NCBI GenBank assembly: GCA_963803065.1
Contig: CAWDKW010000004.1
Span: forward strand, 596,119 to 660,118
Direction of reading: 5' to 3'
Origin: DASXMT01 sp963803065
GTDB lineage: Bacteria > Actinomycetota > Acidimicrobiia > Acidimicrobiales > RAAP-2
Length of the DNA: 64,000 nucleotides
The notes below the pieces were generated by a model. The model had not been told where the DNA came from. It worked only from the letters and a program-made list of their open reading frames with translations, and did no database searches. The position numbers were made by a program, and so were the translations under genes. Each line of letters starts with the position of its first letter. Position 1 is the stretch's first letter. Positions 33,718-42,375 of the stretch are shown here, in pieces.

Positions 33718-33983
33718 GGTGGCTTCGTGTTTAGCTGGGCTGAGTTCGCTGAGTGGCCTCGTGTTCGCTTGGTGTACTGAATTCGCCGTGTGCGCTGACT
33801 TCGCCTGGTGAAATTCCGCAGTCCGCAGGTGGTGACGCCTCGGGTTCACTCGGCGACGCGCCGGGGTCGGCGGTTCCCGGACCTGGTCGGTTCTCGAACA
33901 GCACAGTCGACGGTAGCGACAGAACATGAGCCATCTCGAGATCCACCATCGTCGTCCGAGGATTGGTGAGTGGCGCAACGCGG

Positions 33984-33989
33984 TATAAC
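33984..33989 (+). promoter_or_regulatory. -10 box (TATAAC) of the excisionase-like gene, leaderless
   Basis: TATAAC ends seven bases before the ATG at 33997. With no Shine-Dalgarno sequence, the transcript probably starts at the start codon. TTGGTG at 33963-33968 is a possible -35 with short spacing. Confidence 0.45.
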
Positions 33990-33996
33990 TGGGCAG

Positions 33997-34269
33997 ATGG
34001 TTGATTCGATCCGATGGCTGAGCACGAAGGAAGCGTCCGAGCGCCTCGGTATCACGCTGAGGAGCCTCTACCGGTTCATCGATGAGGGCGGCCTCGTCGC
34101 GTACAAGTTCGGGCGAGTGATCCGTATCCAGGAGGCAGATGTCGACCGTTTCATCGAGGCAAGCCGGATTGCCCCCGGAAGCCTGGAGCACCTTTATCCG
34201 GAGCTCAAGGGGAACGACCGGGGTACGACGATGACGTCTCCGTCGGTCGCGACCGGCGGCTCCGGCTGA
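33997..34269 (+). CDS. Excisionase/BldC-type helix-turn-helix DNA-binding protein
   Basis: A 90-residue protein with one MerR/excisionase-like domain: WLSTKEASERLGITLRSLYRFIDEG is helix-turn-helix and wing entry, and LVAYKFGRVIRIQEADVDRFIE completes the fold. BldC in Streptomyces has this architecture and represses sporulation genes. The C-terminal tail is disordered. The gene is single, seven bases before the HIT gene, which suggests co-transcription with it. A phage excisionase role is less likely in this conserved core block. Confidence 0.8.
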   Translation: MVDSIRWLSTKEASERLGITLRSLYRFIDEGGLVAYKFGRVIRIQEADVDRFIEASRIAPGSLEHLYPELKGNDRGTTMTSPSVATGGSG

Positions 34270-34276
34270 GCCCTCG

Positions 34277-34627
34277 GTGGCCGACTGCCTGTTCTGCGGC
34301 ATCGTCGCCGGTGATGTCCCGGGCGACATCGTCCACACCACGGAGAGGACGGTGGCCTTCCGCGATCTGAACCCATTCGCCCCTGTCCACGTGCTGGTGG
34401 TCCCCAAGCGCCACATCGAGAATGCGGCGGTCATCGGGCCCGAGGACGCAGACGACTTGGCCGAGATGTTCGCGGCGGCAAAGGCGGTGGCCGACGCTGA
34501 GGGCATCGGGAGCCCCGACCGGGGCTACCGGCTGATCTTCAATGTCGGGCCGGACGCCAGCAACTCGGTTCCTCACCTCCATCTCCATGTGCTCGGTGGT
34601 CGCGGACTGGATTGGCCTCCAGGTTGA
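34277..34627 (+). CDS. HIT family protein (histidine triad nucleotide-binding, HINT-like)
   Basis: A 116-residue protein with the histidine triad HLHLHV near the C-terminus, the N-terminal CLFCGIVAG, DLNPFAPVHVLVVPKRH and FNVGPDASNSV. HINT proteins hydrolyse nucleoside phosphoramidates such as aminoacyl-AMP. The GTG at 34277 fits the family start. It follows the HTH gene at once and is followed by a repeat-rich spacer before phoH. Confidence 0.93.
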   Translation: MADCLFCGIVAGDVPGDIVHTTERTVAFRDLNPFAPVHVLVVPKRHIENAAVIGPEDADDLAEMFAAAKAVADAEGIGSPDRGYRLIFNVGPDASNSVPHLHLHVLGGRGLDWPPG

Positions 34628-34689
34628 TCCGAGGGGAAATCGCAGCGGGACGCCAACGGGGAACGGCGGTGGGAACCCGAGCGGGAGGG

Positions 34690-34870
34690 CCAGCAGCAGC
34701 GCCAGGCGGAGGGCCCACGGCAAACGCCAGCTGGAGGGCCCGCGTCAAGCCGGTCGGAGGGCCCACGGCAACGCCAGCCGGAGGCCCGACGGGAGCGGCA
34801 GGCGGAGGGCACACGGCAAACGCCAGCCGGAGGCCCGACGGGAGCAGCCCGACGGCGAGCGTGCCAACGA
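34690..34870 (+). repeat. Intergenic tandem repeat between HIT gene and phoH
   Basis: Degenerate copies of GGAGGGCCCACGGCAAACGCC with a period of roughly 24-25 bases fill most of the 308-base spacer 34628-34935. A longer double unit, CGGAGGCCCGACGGGAGC, appears twice near 34780 and 34830. No gene is supported here. Confidence 0.75.
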
Positions 34871-34935
34871 CACGCCCCCGCTGAGCATGGGCTCGCCGCC
34901 ACCGGGTCGCTGGTAGGGTCAGGCGCAGAGCACAC

Positions 34936-35964
34936 GTGTCGTCAACCCAGGTAAAGATCCTCGTCCCCGGCAACCACCTGATGGCAGGCCTCCTGGGCCA
35001 GCGGGATGAGTTGCTGCGCCTGGTCGAGGACGCGTTCAGTGGCACGCACATCGTGGTCCGGGGTAACGAGATCTCCATCGACGGTGATGAGGCCGAGCGG
35101 GTGGGGCGGCTCTTCGAGGAGCTCGTCCTTCTGCTCCAGTCCGGCCAGGGTCTGGACCTGATCCAGGTCGCCCGCACCATCGACATGGTGAACGACGACG
35201 TCCGGCCCTCGGAGGTCTTGACCTCCGAGGTGCTTCGGTCGTCACGTGGCCGGTCGGTCAGGCCCAAGACGGCGGGACAGAAGCAGTACACCGATGCCAT
35301 CGCCTCGAACATCGTCACCTTCGGCATCGGGCCCGCCGGCACGGGCAAGTCGTACCTGGCCGTGGCCCTCGGTGTCCAGGCGCTACAGGCTCATCAAGTC
35401 AACCGGATCATCCTGACCCGTCCGGCAGTCGAGGCCGGTGAGCGGCTCGGGTTTTTGCCCGGTGACCTCATGGCCAAGGTCGATCCCTACCTCCGACCGC
35501 TCTACGACGCCCTCTACGACCTGCTCGAGCCCGAGGGAGCCCAGCGACTCCTCGATCGTGGCGCGGTCGAGGTGGCCCCGCTTGCCTTCATGCGGGGCCG
35601 CACCCTGAACGGCAGCTTCATCATCTTGGACGAGGCCCAGAACACCACCCCGGAGCAGATGAAGATGTTCCTCACCCGGATCGGCTTCGGCTCCAAGGCG
35701 GTGGTGACCGGCGACGTGACCCAGATCGACGTGCCCGGCGGCCGCTCCGGCCTGGTCGGGCTCGAGCCGGTGCTCACCGGGATCGAAGGCTTGGAGTTCG
35801 TCCATCTGGGCCAGCGTGACGTGGTGCGGCATCGGATCGTCGGCGACATCGTGGCCGCATACGAGCGGAGCTCCTCGACCGGCATCCCGGCCACGACCGG
35901 CACCCCCGGCACGACCGGCACCCCCGGCACCCGCCCCCGGGCGCTCTCCCGCGCCTCCACCTAA
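34936..35964 (+). CDS. phoH: PhoH-like ATPase
   Basis: A 342-residue protein with an N-terminal domain (VPGNHLMAGLLGQRDELL, GNEISIDGDEAE) and a PhoH ATPase domain: Walker A GPAGTGKS, Walker B FIILDEAQN, and the family motif TRPAVEAGERLGFLPGD. PhoH proteins are cytoplasmic ATPases linked to RNA metabolism and usually sit just before ybeY, as here. The GTG start at 34936 is somewhat distant from a TAGGGT box at 34914. The last 25 residues are GTPGTT repeats encoded by a tandem repeat and are probably disordered. Confidence 0.94.
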   Translation: MSSTQVKILVPGNHLMAGLLGQRDELLRLVEDAFSGTHIVVRGNEISIDGDEAERVGRLFEELVLLLQSGQGLDLIQVARTIDMVNDDVRPSEVLTSEVLRSSRGRSVRPKTAGQKQYTDAIASNIVTFGIGPAGTGKSYLAVALGVQALQAHQVNRIILTRPAVEAGERLGFLPGDLMAKVDPYLRPLYDALYDLLEPEGAQRLLDRGAVEVAPLAFMRGRTLNGSFIILDEAQNTTPEQMKMFLTRIGFGSKAVVTGDVTQIDVPGGRSGLVGLEPVLTGIEGLEFVHLGQRDVVRHRIVGDIVAAYERSSSTGIPATTGTPGTTGTPGTRPRALSRAST

Positions 35965-36030
35965 CGGGTCGCGACCGTTCGGCCAGGCCACCGGAGCAGG
36001 CAACCCCGGTACGAACCACCCCGGCGGCCC

Positions 36031-36150
36031 GGGCGACCCCAGCACCGAGGCCCCGGGCGACCCCAGCACCGAGGCCCCGGGCGACCCCAGCACCGCGGGC
36101 CGAGGCGATCCCAGCACTGCGGGACCGGGCGGCGCCAGCACCACGGGCCG
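36031..36150 (+). repeat. 24-bp tandem repeat between phoH and ybeY
   Basis: GGGCGACCCCAGCACCGAGG plus CCCC repeats at 36031-36054 and 36055-36078, with diverging copies to about 36150. It ends just before the ybeY start. Not in the ybeY frame. Confidence 0.85.
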
Positions 36151-36164
36151 CGGAGTCGGCCGCG

Positions 36165-36686
36165 GTGACGGCGGTCTCGGTGAGCCTTGACGTCTTCGCC
36201 GCCGACGAGCAGTCGGACCACCCCGTGGCCGTCGAGCGCTGGTCCGAACTGGCCCGGGCGGTGCTCGAGGCCGAGGGGGTAAAGCACGACACCGAGGTGT
36301 CGCTGCTCTTCGTCGACGCCCCCACCATCGCCTCGCTCAACGAGCGGTTCCTGGGGAAGTCGGGCCCGACCGACGTGCTGGCCTTCCCCATCGAGGATGA
36401 TCTCGAGCGGGGTGGACGATCACCCGACGAGGGCGGGACGGGACCGGGATCGGTCGAGCCTGATGTCGACCAGCTCGTCCTGCTGGGCGACGTGGTCGTC
36501 TGCCCGGTGGTGGCGGCGGCCAACGCCGTCGACCACGGAGTCAACTTCGACGACGAGATCGCCCTACTGGTCGTGCACGGGATCCTCCACCTGTTGGGCA
36601 TGGACCACGAGATCGAGGCGGAGGCCGAACGGATGGAGCAGCGGGAACAGCAGCTGCTCGCCCGCTTCTACCGCTCGGCTTCGTGA
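36165..36686 (+). CDS. ybeY: Endoribonuclease YbeY (rRNA maturation factor)
   Basis: A 173-residue metalloprotein. The zinc-binding HGILHLLGMDH matches the family HGxLHLxGxDH, and FLGKSGPTDVLAFP is the conserved substrate loop. YbeY processes the 3' end of 16S rRNA and takes part in ribosome quality control. An acidic Gly-rich insert (ERGGRSPDEGGTGPGS) lies after the loop. The GTG at 36165 follows the repeat array; no other start fits better. The gene is 16 bases before the CNNM gene. Confidence 0.94.
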   Translation: MTAVSVSLDVFAADEQSDHPVAVERWSELARAVLEAEGVKHDTEVSLLFVDAPTIASLNERFLGKSGPTDVLAFPIEDDLERGGRSPDEGGTGPGSVEPDVDQLVLLGDVVVCPVVAAANAVDHGVNFDDEIALLVVHGILHLLGMDHEIEAEAERMEQREQQLLARFYRSAS

Positions 36687-36702
36687 CGGGCAGGAGCCGG
36701 CC

Positions 36703-38010
36703 GTGACCGCACCCCTCCTCGCCTCGGCCCACTTCACCGGCATCGACGTGCTCCTCATCGTCGTCGTGGTGGTGCTTCTGGCCGCCTCGGCCGTCCTGGC
36801 CCTGGCCGAGACCAGCCTGGTCCGGACGAGCAAGTCCAAGGCCCTGTCCATGGTCGACGAGGGTCGCCGCGGGGCCAGGGACCTGGCCCGGCTGACCGAG
36901 AACCCGCAGGGCTTTCTCAATCCCGTGCTCTTGCTCGTGCTCATCTGCCAGTTGGTGGTGGCCACCCTGGTCGGCCTGCTGGCCTCGGATTGGTTCGGGG
37001 CCTGGGGGGTGGTTGCGGCCACCGTGTTCGAGATCATCGTCATCTTCGTCCTGGGCGAGGCCGTGCCCAAGAACTGGGCCGTCCACCACCCGGAGCGGGC
37101 CGCCCTGTTCAGCGCTCCCCTGGTCTCGGCCCTGGTCAGGTTCTGGCCGATCCGGATGGTCTCGGGGGGCCTGATCGGCCTGGCCAACCGGCTGATCGGG
37201 GCCCGTGGGGAGGCGTCCGGCTCGGACGTCACCGAGTCCGAGCTGTTGGCCATGGCCGATGTGGCCGTCGAGGACGACGTGATCGAGACGGAGGAACGGG
37301 CGCTCATCCACTCGATCATCGACTTCGGCGACACCGTGGTACGCGAGGTCATGGTGCCCCGACCCGACATGAGCACGGTCGACGCCGACGCCACCGTGGA
37401 GATGGCGCTCGAGCAAGCCTTGGCCGCTGGCTACAGCCGGCTGCCAGTGGTCGACAACAGGGTAGAGGACGTGCTCGGGCTGGCGTACGCCAAGGACCTC
37501 ATCCGCGCCCTGCGCGCCGGTTCGGGGGCGGCATCGGTCCGAGACCACATGCGTACCCCGCGGTTCGTCCCCGAGACCAAGCGCGTCGCTGGGATGATGC
37601 GCGAGATGCAAGAGGAGAAGTACCACATGGCCGTGGTGGTCGACGAGTACGGCGGTACGGCCGGCTTGGTGACCCTCGAGGATCTGATCGAGGAGCTGGT
37701 CGGTGAGATCGTCGACGAGTTCGACGTGGAGGAGCCACAGGTGGAGCGGCTGGCCTCGGGTGAGTTCCGGGTCAGCGGCAGGATGGTCGTCTCCGACGTC
37801 AACGAGCTGCTCGAGTCCGACCTGCCCTCGGGGCCCTGGGACACGGTGGGCGGTCTCGTCTTCGACCTCTTGGGCCATGTCCCGGTCGAGGGGGAGACGG
37901 TCGAGGCCAACGGCGTCCGGCTGGTCGCCGAGCGGGTGAGGAGCCGCCGGATCGAGCGGGTCAGGATCGTGCCCGAGCATCGGCAGCCCATGGCCGAAGA
38001 GCGGTCGTGA
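36703..38010 (+). CDS. CNNM/HlyC-CorC family membrane protein with CBS pair
   Basis: A 435-residue protein. The N-terminal CNNM (DUF21) domain has four membrane segments (LLIVVVVVLLAASAVLALAE to VFEIIVIFVLGEAVPK, in parts). Two CBS domains follow (VMVPRPDMSTVDAD; VDEYGGTAGLVTLEDLIEELVGEI, in parts), then a CorC/HlyC domain. Members are linked to Mg2+/Co2+ efflux. The GTG at 36703 has CAGGAG six bases upstream. The stop overlaps era (GTGA). Confidence 0.93.
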   Translation: MTAPLLASAHFTGIDVLLIVVVVVLLAASAVLALAETSLVRTSKSKALSMVDEGRRGARDLARLTENPQGFLNPVLLLVLICQLVVATLVGLLASDWFGAWGVVAATVFEIIVIFVLGEAVPKNWAVHHPERAALFSAPLVSALVRFWPIRMVSGGLIGLANRLIGARGEASGSDVTESELLAMADVAVEDDVIETEERALIHSIIDFGDTVVREVMVPRPDMSTVDADATVEMALEQALAAGYSRLPVVDNRVEDVLGLAYAKDLIRALRAGSGAASVRDHMRTPRFVPETKRVAGMMREMQEEKYHMAVVVDEYGGTAGLVTLEDLIEELVGEIVDEFDVEEPQVERLASGEFRVSGRMVVSDVNELLESDLPSGPWDTVGGLVFDLLGHVPVEGETVEANGVRLVAERVRSRRIERVRIVPEHRQPMAEERS

Positions 38011-38960
38011 CCTTCCGTTCCGGGTTCGCCGCCGTGATCGGCAGACCGAACGTGGGCAAGTCGACCCTGGTCAACAACATCGTGGGGACCAAGGTCACCA
38101 TCACGTCGCCCCGGCCCAACACCACCCGGGCCCAGGTCCGAGGGGTACTCAACCGCCCCGACAGCCAAGCCGTCTTCGTGGATACCCCCGGGCTGCACCG
38201 CCCCCGCACCGCATTGGGTGAGCGGCTCAACGAGACGGCCACTTCCTCGCTCGACGATGTCGATGTGGTCGTGGCCATGGTGGACGCCACCGGCGCCATC
38301 GGGCCGGGCGACCGCATGGTCCTGGCCCACGGGGCCAGCCGGGTGCGGGCCCAGGCGCGGAGCGCGGCCCTGGCCGCCGAGCTCGACGTGGCGTCGCCGA
38401 CCGTGGCGTCGCCGGCCCTGCTGGTGGTGGTGAACAAGATCGACAAGGTGGATGGCAACACGGTGCTCGCCCACCTCGCCGCCGCGGCCGAAGTGGGCGA
38501 GGCGCTTGCCGCCGAGGGAGGGGCCGTCCCCACCCCGGTCGAGTACTTTCCGGTCTCGGCCGTGACCGGCGAGGGCGTGGACACGCTGGTCGACGCCGTG
38601 CTGGCCCGGTTGCCCGAGGGGCCTCGCTACTACCCCGAAGGCATGATCACCGATGTGGCCGAAGCCTTCTGGGTCGCCGACCTGGTCCGGGAGCAGCTGC
38701 TCCTGCGGGTCGAGGACGAGCTCCCGCACAGCATCGCCTGCCGGGTCACCGAGTGGGAGTGGCCGAGGGTGCGCTGCGAGATCCTGGTCGAGCGCGACTC
38801 GCAGAAGGGCATCGTCATCGGCAAGGGGGGCTCGACCCTGAAGGCGGTGGGCACGGCCGTACGGGCGCAGATGCTGCCCGGCGCCTACCTGGAGCTGTTC
38901 GTGCGGGTGGAGAAGCACTGGCAACAGCGGGACGACGCCCTCGATCGCCTGGGGTTCTGA
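38007..38960 (+). CDS. era: GTPase Era
   Basis: A 317-residue GTPase with G1 GRPNVGKST, the Era-specific TSPRPNTTR switch, G3 DTPG and G4 NKID. A C-terminal KH domain (VERDSQKGIVIGKGGSTLKAVG, in parts) binds the 3' end of 16S rRNA. It takes part in 30S maturation, near ybeY as is usual. A short insert (AAELDVASPTVAS) precedes G4. The GTG start overlaps the CNNM stop as GTGA. Confidence 0.96.
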   Translation: MTFRSGFAAVIGRPNVGKSTLVNNIVGTKVTITSPRPNTTRAQVRGVLNRPDSQAVFVDTPGLHRPRTALGERLNETATSSLDDVDVVVAMVDATGAIGPGDRMVLAHGASRVRAQARSAALAAELDVASPTVASPALLVVVNKIDKVDGNTVLAHLAAAAEVGEALAAEGGAVPTPVEYFPVSAVTGEGVDTLVDAVLARLPEGPRYYPEGMITDVAEAFWVADLVREQLLLRVEDELPHSIACRVTEWEWPRVRCEILVERDSQKGIVIGKGGSTLKAVGTAVRAQMLPGAYLELFVRVEKHWQQRDDALDRLGF

Positions 38961-38968
38961 CCCAACGA

Positions 38969-38985
38969 CGACGGCCGGACCGTCG
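38969..38985. terminator. Hairpin between convergent era and helicase genes
   Basis: CGACGG (38969-38974), loop CCGGA, CCGTCG (38980-38985). A short but perfect stem in the 34-base gap; plausible bidirectional terminator without T-run. Confidence 0.45.
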
Positions 38986-38994
38986 CAACCCGAC

Positions 38995-41394
38995 CTACGA
39001 CGAACGGACGACCTCACGGCGGAGGAACTCCTCGACCTGACGTCGCTCCACCACCCGGCGCATCGGAGGGACCCGGGCAAGCAAGACGCCGCGGTAGCTG
39101 GCCGACGCCAGCCGGTTGTCGAGCACGGCGACCACCCCCCGGTCGTCGGCCGACCGGATCAGGCGCCCGGCCCCCTGGGCCAGGAGGGTCCCGGCACGGG
39201 GCAGGTCGACGAGCTGGAAGGCGGCCGCCCCGGCCCGGTCCCGGCGGGCCAGGAGCACCGGCTCGTCGGGGCGGGGGAAGGGGATGCGGTCGATGGCCAC
39301 CACGCTCAGGGTGGGCCCGGGGATGTCCACGCCCTGCCAGAAGCCGAGCGTGGCGAACAGGCACGTGGCGTCGTCCGACTGGAACGCCTCGATCAGCGCC
39401 GGCTTGGGCAGGTCGGACTGGGCCAGGATGGGGAAGGCCACCCGCTCGCGCAAGACGGCCACCGCCGCCGTCATGGCCCGCCAGCTGGTGAACAGGGCGA
39501 GGGTCCGTCCGCCGGCCGCGGTCATCAGTGCGGCGAGCTCGTCGTGGATGGCCGGCTCCGACTCAGGCCGACGGCGATCCGGGAGCGACCGGGGCACATA
39601 GAGCAGGGCATGGGACGGGTAGTCGAACGGGCTGCCCACGTCGAGCTCATCGGTGCGCTCGGCGGGGAGGCCGAGTCGGGCGGGCAAGCCCACCGGCACC
39701 GTGGCCGAGGTCAAGACGGCGGTCACCTCGCCCCAGAGCCGCTCGGCCAGCAACGGCCCGACCTCGATGGGAGAGACCCGAAGGGTCGGGAACCGGGACC
39801 CACCGTCCACCCAGGCCACCTCGTCGTCGGTCAGCGCCGGCAGTTTGGCCAGATCGCCGCCCAGGTGGCCGGCGGCCAGGAGGGCCCGGTCCCGCCGGGA
39901 GCGGGTCTCGTTGCCATCGGTCTCGCCCGTCTCCCGCTCGGCCCGGCGCAGGGCATCGACCAGCCGGGACACCCGGCCGATGGCCAGTTCGACCAGGGCG
40001 CCGAGCTCGGGATCGGAACGGGCGGCCCGGACCCCGAAGGGAGCCGGCGGCCGGGCGCGGGCTGCGGCCGGCGACGACGCGGGCGACGACGCGCTCGAAC
40101 CGGAAACGGCCGCTGCGGTTGGACGACGCCGCGTCCGGGTCGACCGGCGTTCCATGCCGGGGTCGAGCGCGGGGAGTCCCAGGTCCAGCCCCTGTGGTTC
40201 GCCATCCCGCTCGTCATCCAGTCCCTGGGTTCCCCGGTCGGCATCCGAACCCGAGGCTTCCTGGTCGGCAGTCTGGGTTTCCCGGCCGGCTCCGGCGCCA
40301 GGCCGCTCCTCTGGGACGGCATGCTCACGCCCGGCCACTTCGTCGGCGCCGTTCGGGCCGACGAGCAGGGCCCGGGCCACCCGGGACCCAGCCAGCGGCT
40401 CGATGACCCGTTGCCACACGTCGCCCACCTGGGCCACGGCCTCGACGATGGCGTCGGACCGGTCGTCGACGAGGCCGCGAGCCGAGGCGGCCAGCGCCCG
40501 GAACCGCCCGGGCCCGATCTCGGTGCCCAAGCTGTCGGTCATGACCTCTTCGACCTCGTGGGCCTCGTCGAAGATGACGACGTCGTGGGGCGGGAGCACC
40601 ATGCCCCCGCTGGCCAGGTGGGCCCCGTACAGATGGGTGTTGACCACCACCACGTCGGCCTCGGCGGCGCGTGCCCGGGCGTGCTCGGCGAAGCAGTCCC
40701 GCCCAGAGGGGCACCGGAATGCCCCCGGGCACTCGCGAGCGGTGGTCGAGACCATGGCCCATGCCCGGGGGGCGGGCTCGAAGTCGAGCTCGGCCCGGTC
40801 CCCGGTCAGGGAGTTCTGCCCCCAGTCGAGCAACCGGCGAACCTGCTGGCCGAGGCGCCCGCCGTCCTCGGTCAGCCCGCCCGCCGCCATCGGAGCCCCG
40901 CCTGGCGCCGTCGGAGCCCCGCCCGCCGCAGGAGCCCCGTCACCCGCGCCACCCTCGAGGGTCAGCTGCTCGCCGCCGCCGCCCACCTCGACCGCCCGCT
41001 GCTTGCACAGGTAGTTGCTCCGTCCCTTCAGGACCGCGAAGGAGAACTCGCCCGTGGCCAAGGTGGCCACGCTGGGAAGGTCCTTCGTGGCCAGCTGGTC
41101 CTGGAGCGCCTTGGTCGCCGTGGCCACGACCACCCGCTCGCCGGCCAACATCGACGGGACCAGGTAGGCCAGCGACTTGCCGGTCCCGGTCCCTGCCTGG
41201 ACCACGAGGTGACGTCGGCCGGCGATCGCTCGACCGACGGACCGGGCCATCTCTGACTGTCCGGCTCGATGCTCCCCGCCCCCCGGAAGTCCGGCCGCGG
41301 CGCGGTCGAGTGCCCTGGTCACCGGGTCGGAGTGGGGATCGAGCGGCGCGGCTGCGGCGCCTGCGCGCCCATGGTGCCTCACCGACTCGGTCAT
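38995..41394 (-). CDS. DinG/XPD-like ATP-dependent DNA helicase
   Basis: A 799-residue superfamily 2 helicase. Walker A is AGTGTGKSLAY, the DEAH box is VIFDEAHE, and the iron-sulfur cluster cysteines are in NYLCKQRA and CPGAFRCPSGRDC. C-terminal motifs include LFATLGFWQGVDIPG and QGAGRLIRSADDRG. The family unwinds 5'-3' at D-loops, R-loops and forks. It has two low-complexity inserts (Gly/Ala/Pro about residues 140-170; Glu/Asp/Arg/Ser about 345-455). I note the second insert interrupts the region between DEAH and the second RecA domain. Confidence 0.9.
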   Translation of the reverse strand: MTESVRHHGRAGAAAAPLDPHSDPVTRALDRAAAGLPGGGEHRAGQSEMARSVGRAIAGRRHLVVQAGTGTGKSLAYLVPSMLAGERVVVATATKALQDQLATKDLPSVATLATGEFSFAVLKGRSNYLCKQRAVEVGGGGEQLTLEGGAGDGAPAAGGAPTAPGGAPMAAGGLTEDGGRLGQQVRRLLDWGQNSLTGDRAELDFEPAPRAWAMVSTTARECPGAFRCPSGRDCFAEHARARAAEADVVVVNTHLYGAHLASGGMVLPPHDVVIFDEAHEVEEVMTDSLGTEIGPGRFRALAASARGLVDDRSDAIVEAVAQVGDVWQRVIEPLAGSRVARALLVGPNGADEVAGREHAVPEERPGAGAGRETQTADQEASGSDADRGTQGLDDERDGEPQGLDLGLPALDPGMERRSTRTRRRPTAAAVSGSSASSPASSPAAARARPPAPFGVRAARSDPELGALVELAIGRVSRLVDALRRAERETGETDGNETRSRRDRALLAAGHLGGDLAKLPALTDDEVAWVDGGSRFPTLRVSPIEVGPLLAERLWGEVTAVLTSATVPVGLPARLGLPAERTDELDVGSPFDYPSHALLYVPRSLPDRRRPESEPAIHDELAALMTAAGGRTLALFTSWRAMTAAVAVLRERVAFPILAQSDLPKPALIEAFQSDDATCLFATLGFWQGVDIPGPTLSVVAIDRIPFPRPDEPVLLARRDRAGAAAFQLVDLPRAGTLLAQGAGRLIRSADDRGVVAVLDNRLASASYRGVLLARVPPMRRVVERRQVEEFLRREVVRSS

Positions 41395-41502
41395 CCCCGT
41401 GACCCTACCGGGAGCGTGATGACCGGCTTGGCCCTGTGCCGGCAGCGTCCGCGCCGGGGCCGCCCTCGGTCTGCCGCGGCTGCGTCCCCGACCTGCCGAC
41501 GG

Positions 41503-42261
41503 CTACGACCCCGTCACCCACAACGTGATGGCCACGCTCACGCCCACGGTCACGATCAGGGCTCGGAACAACTGCCGGTTGAGCTTGCGGCCGATCGGCG
41601 CGCCCAGCTGGCCGCCGGCGATTGACCCGCCGGCGATCAGTGCGACCACCGACCAGTTCACGTGACTGGAGCCAACGAACAAGCACGCGGCACCCAGGTT
41701 GGCCATGAAGACCAGGACGTTCTTCGCCGCGTTCAGGCGTTGCATGTCGTCGTCGAGGAAGATGGCCAGCAGGGCGATGAGGATGACGCCCTGAGCGGCG
41801 CCGAAGTACCCGCCGTAGACGCCGGTGGCGAACACGGCGACGAAGAGGACGGGACCACCGTGATGGGCGCGCTCGCCCCGTTCGGACAGCCAACGGGTGA
41901 GCATCGGCTGCAACGCGATGAGGACGCAGGCCAGCACGATCAGGCCAGGCACGACGCGCCGGAAGACGCTCCCGGGCAGCGCCAGAAGGAGAGCGCCGCC
42001 GGCCAGACCGCCGACGCCGGCGGCGATGCTCAAGATGAGCACCCGGGGCCGTTGCCCGACGAGCTCGGGCCGGTAGGCGATGGCGCCACTCAGGTTGCCG
42101 GGCACGAGACCGAGACTGTTGGACACGTTGGCCAGCACCGGCGGGTAGCCGAAGGCCAAGAGGGTGGGGAAGGTGATGAGGGATCCTGCTCCCACGATGA
42201 CGTTGATCGTCCCCGCAGCCAGACCGGCGGCAAATATCGCCAGGGCGACGAGCGGTGACAT
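41503..42261 (-). CDS. TauE/SafE (TSUP) family permease
   Basis: A 252-residue protein with about eight hydrophobic segments. The start AGLAAGTINVIVGAGSLITFPTLL (in parts) is the family's first repeat and YGGYFGAAQGVILIALLA is the second. TSUP proteins export or import sulfite, sulfoacetate and other organosulfur or anionic compounds. The single gene is divergent from uppS and upstream of the helicase, without an obvious functional partner. Confidence 0.92.
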   Translation of the reverse strand: MSPLVALAIFAAGLAAGTINVIVGAGSLITFPTLLAFGYPPVLANVSNSLGLVPGNLSGAIAYRPELVGQRPRVLILSIAAGVGGLAGGALLLALPGSVFRRVVPGLIVLACVLIALQPMLTRWLSERGERAHHGGPVLFVAVFATGVYGGYFGAAQGVILIALLAIFLDDDMQRLNAAKNVLVFMANLGAACLFVGSSHVNWSVVALIAGGSIAGGQLGAPIGRKLNRQLFRALIVTVGVSVAITLWVTGS

Positions 42262-42363
42262 GGAGAGGGTCTAGCCCGGGGCTCACCGCGGCTCAAGACG
42301 GCGGTCTTTCCGACACCCGGGTACGCATCCACCCGAACGAACGGCACCCCTGACGACAGCGGA

Positions 42364-42369
42364 TAGGTT
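42364..42369 (+). promoter_or_regulatory. -10 box (TAGGTT) of uppS, leaderless
   Basis: TAGGTT ends six bases before the GTG at 42376 and there is no Shine-Dalgarno sequence; the mRNA probably starts at the start codon. Confidence 0.5.
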
Positions 42370-42375
42370 CGCGGC

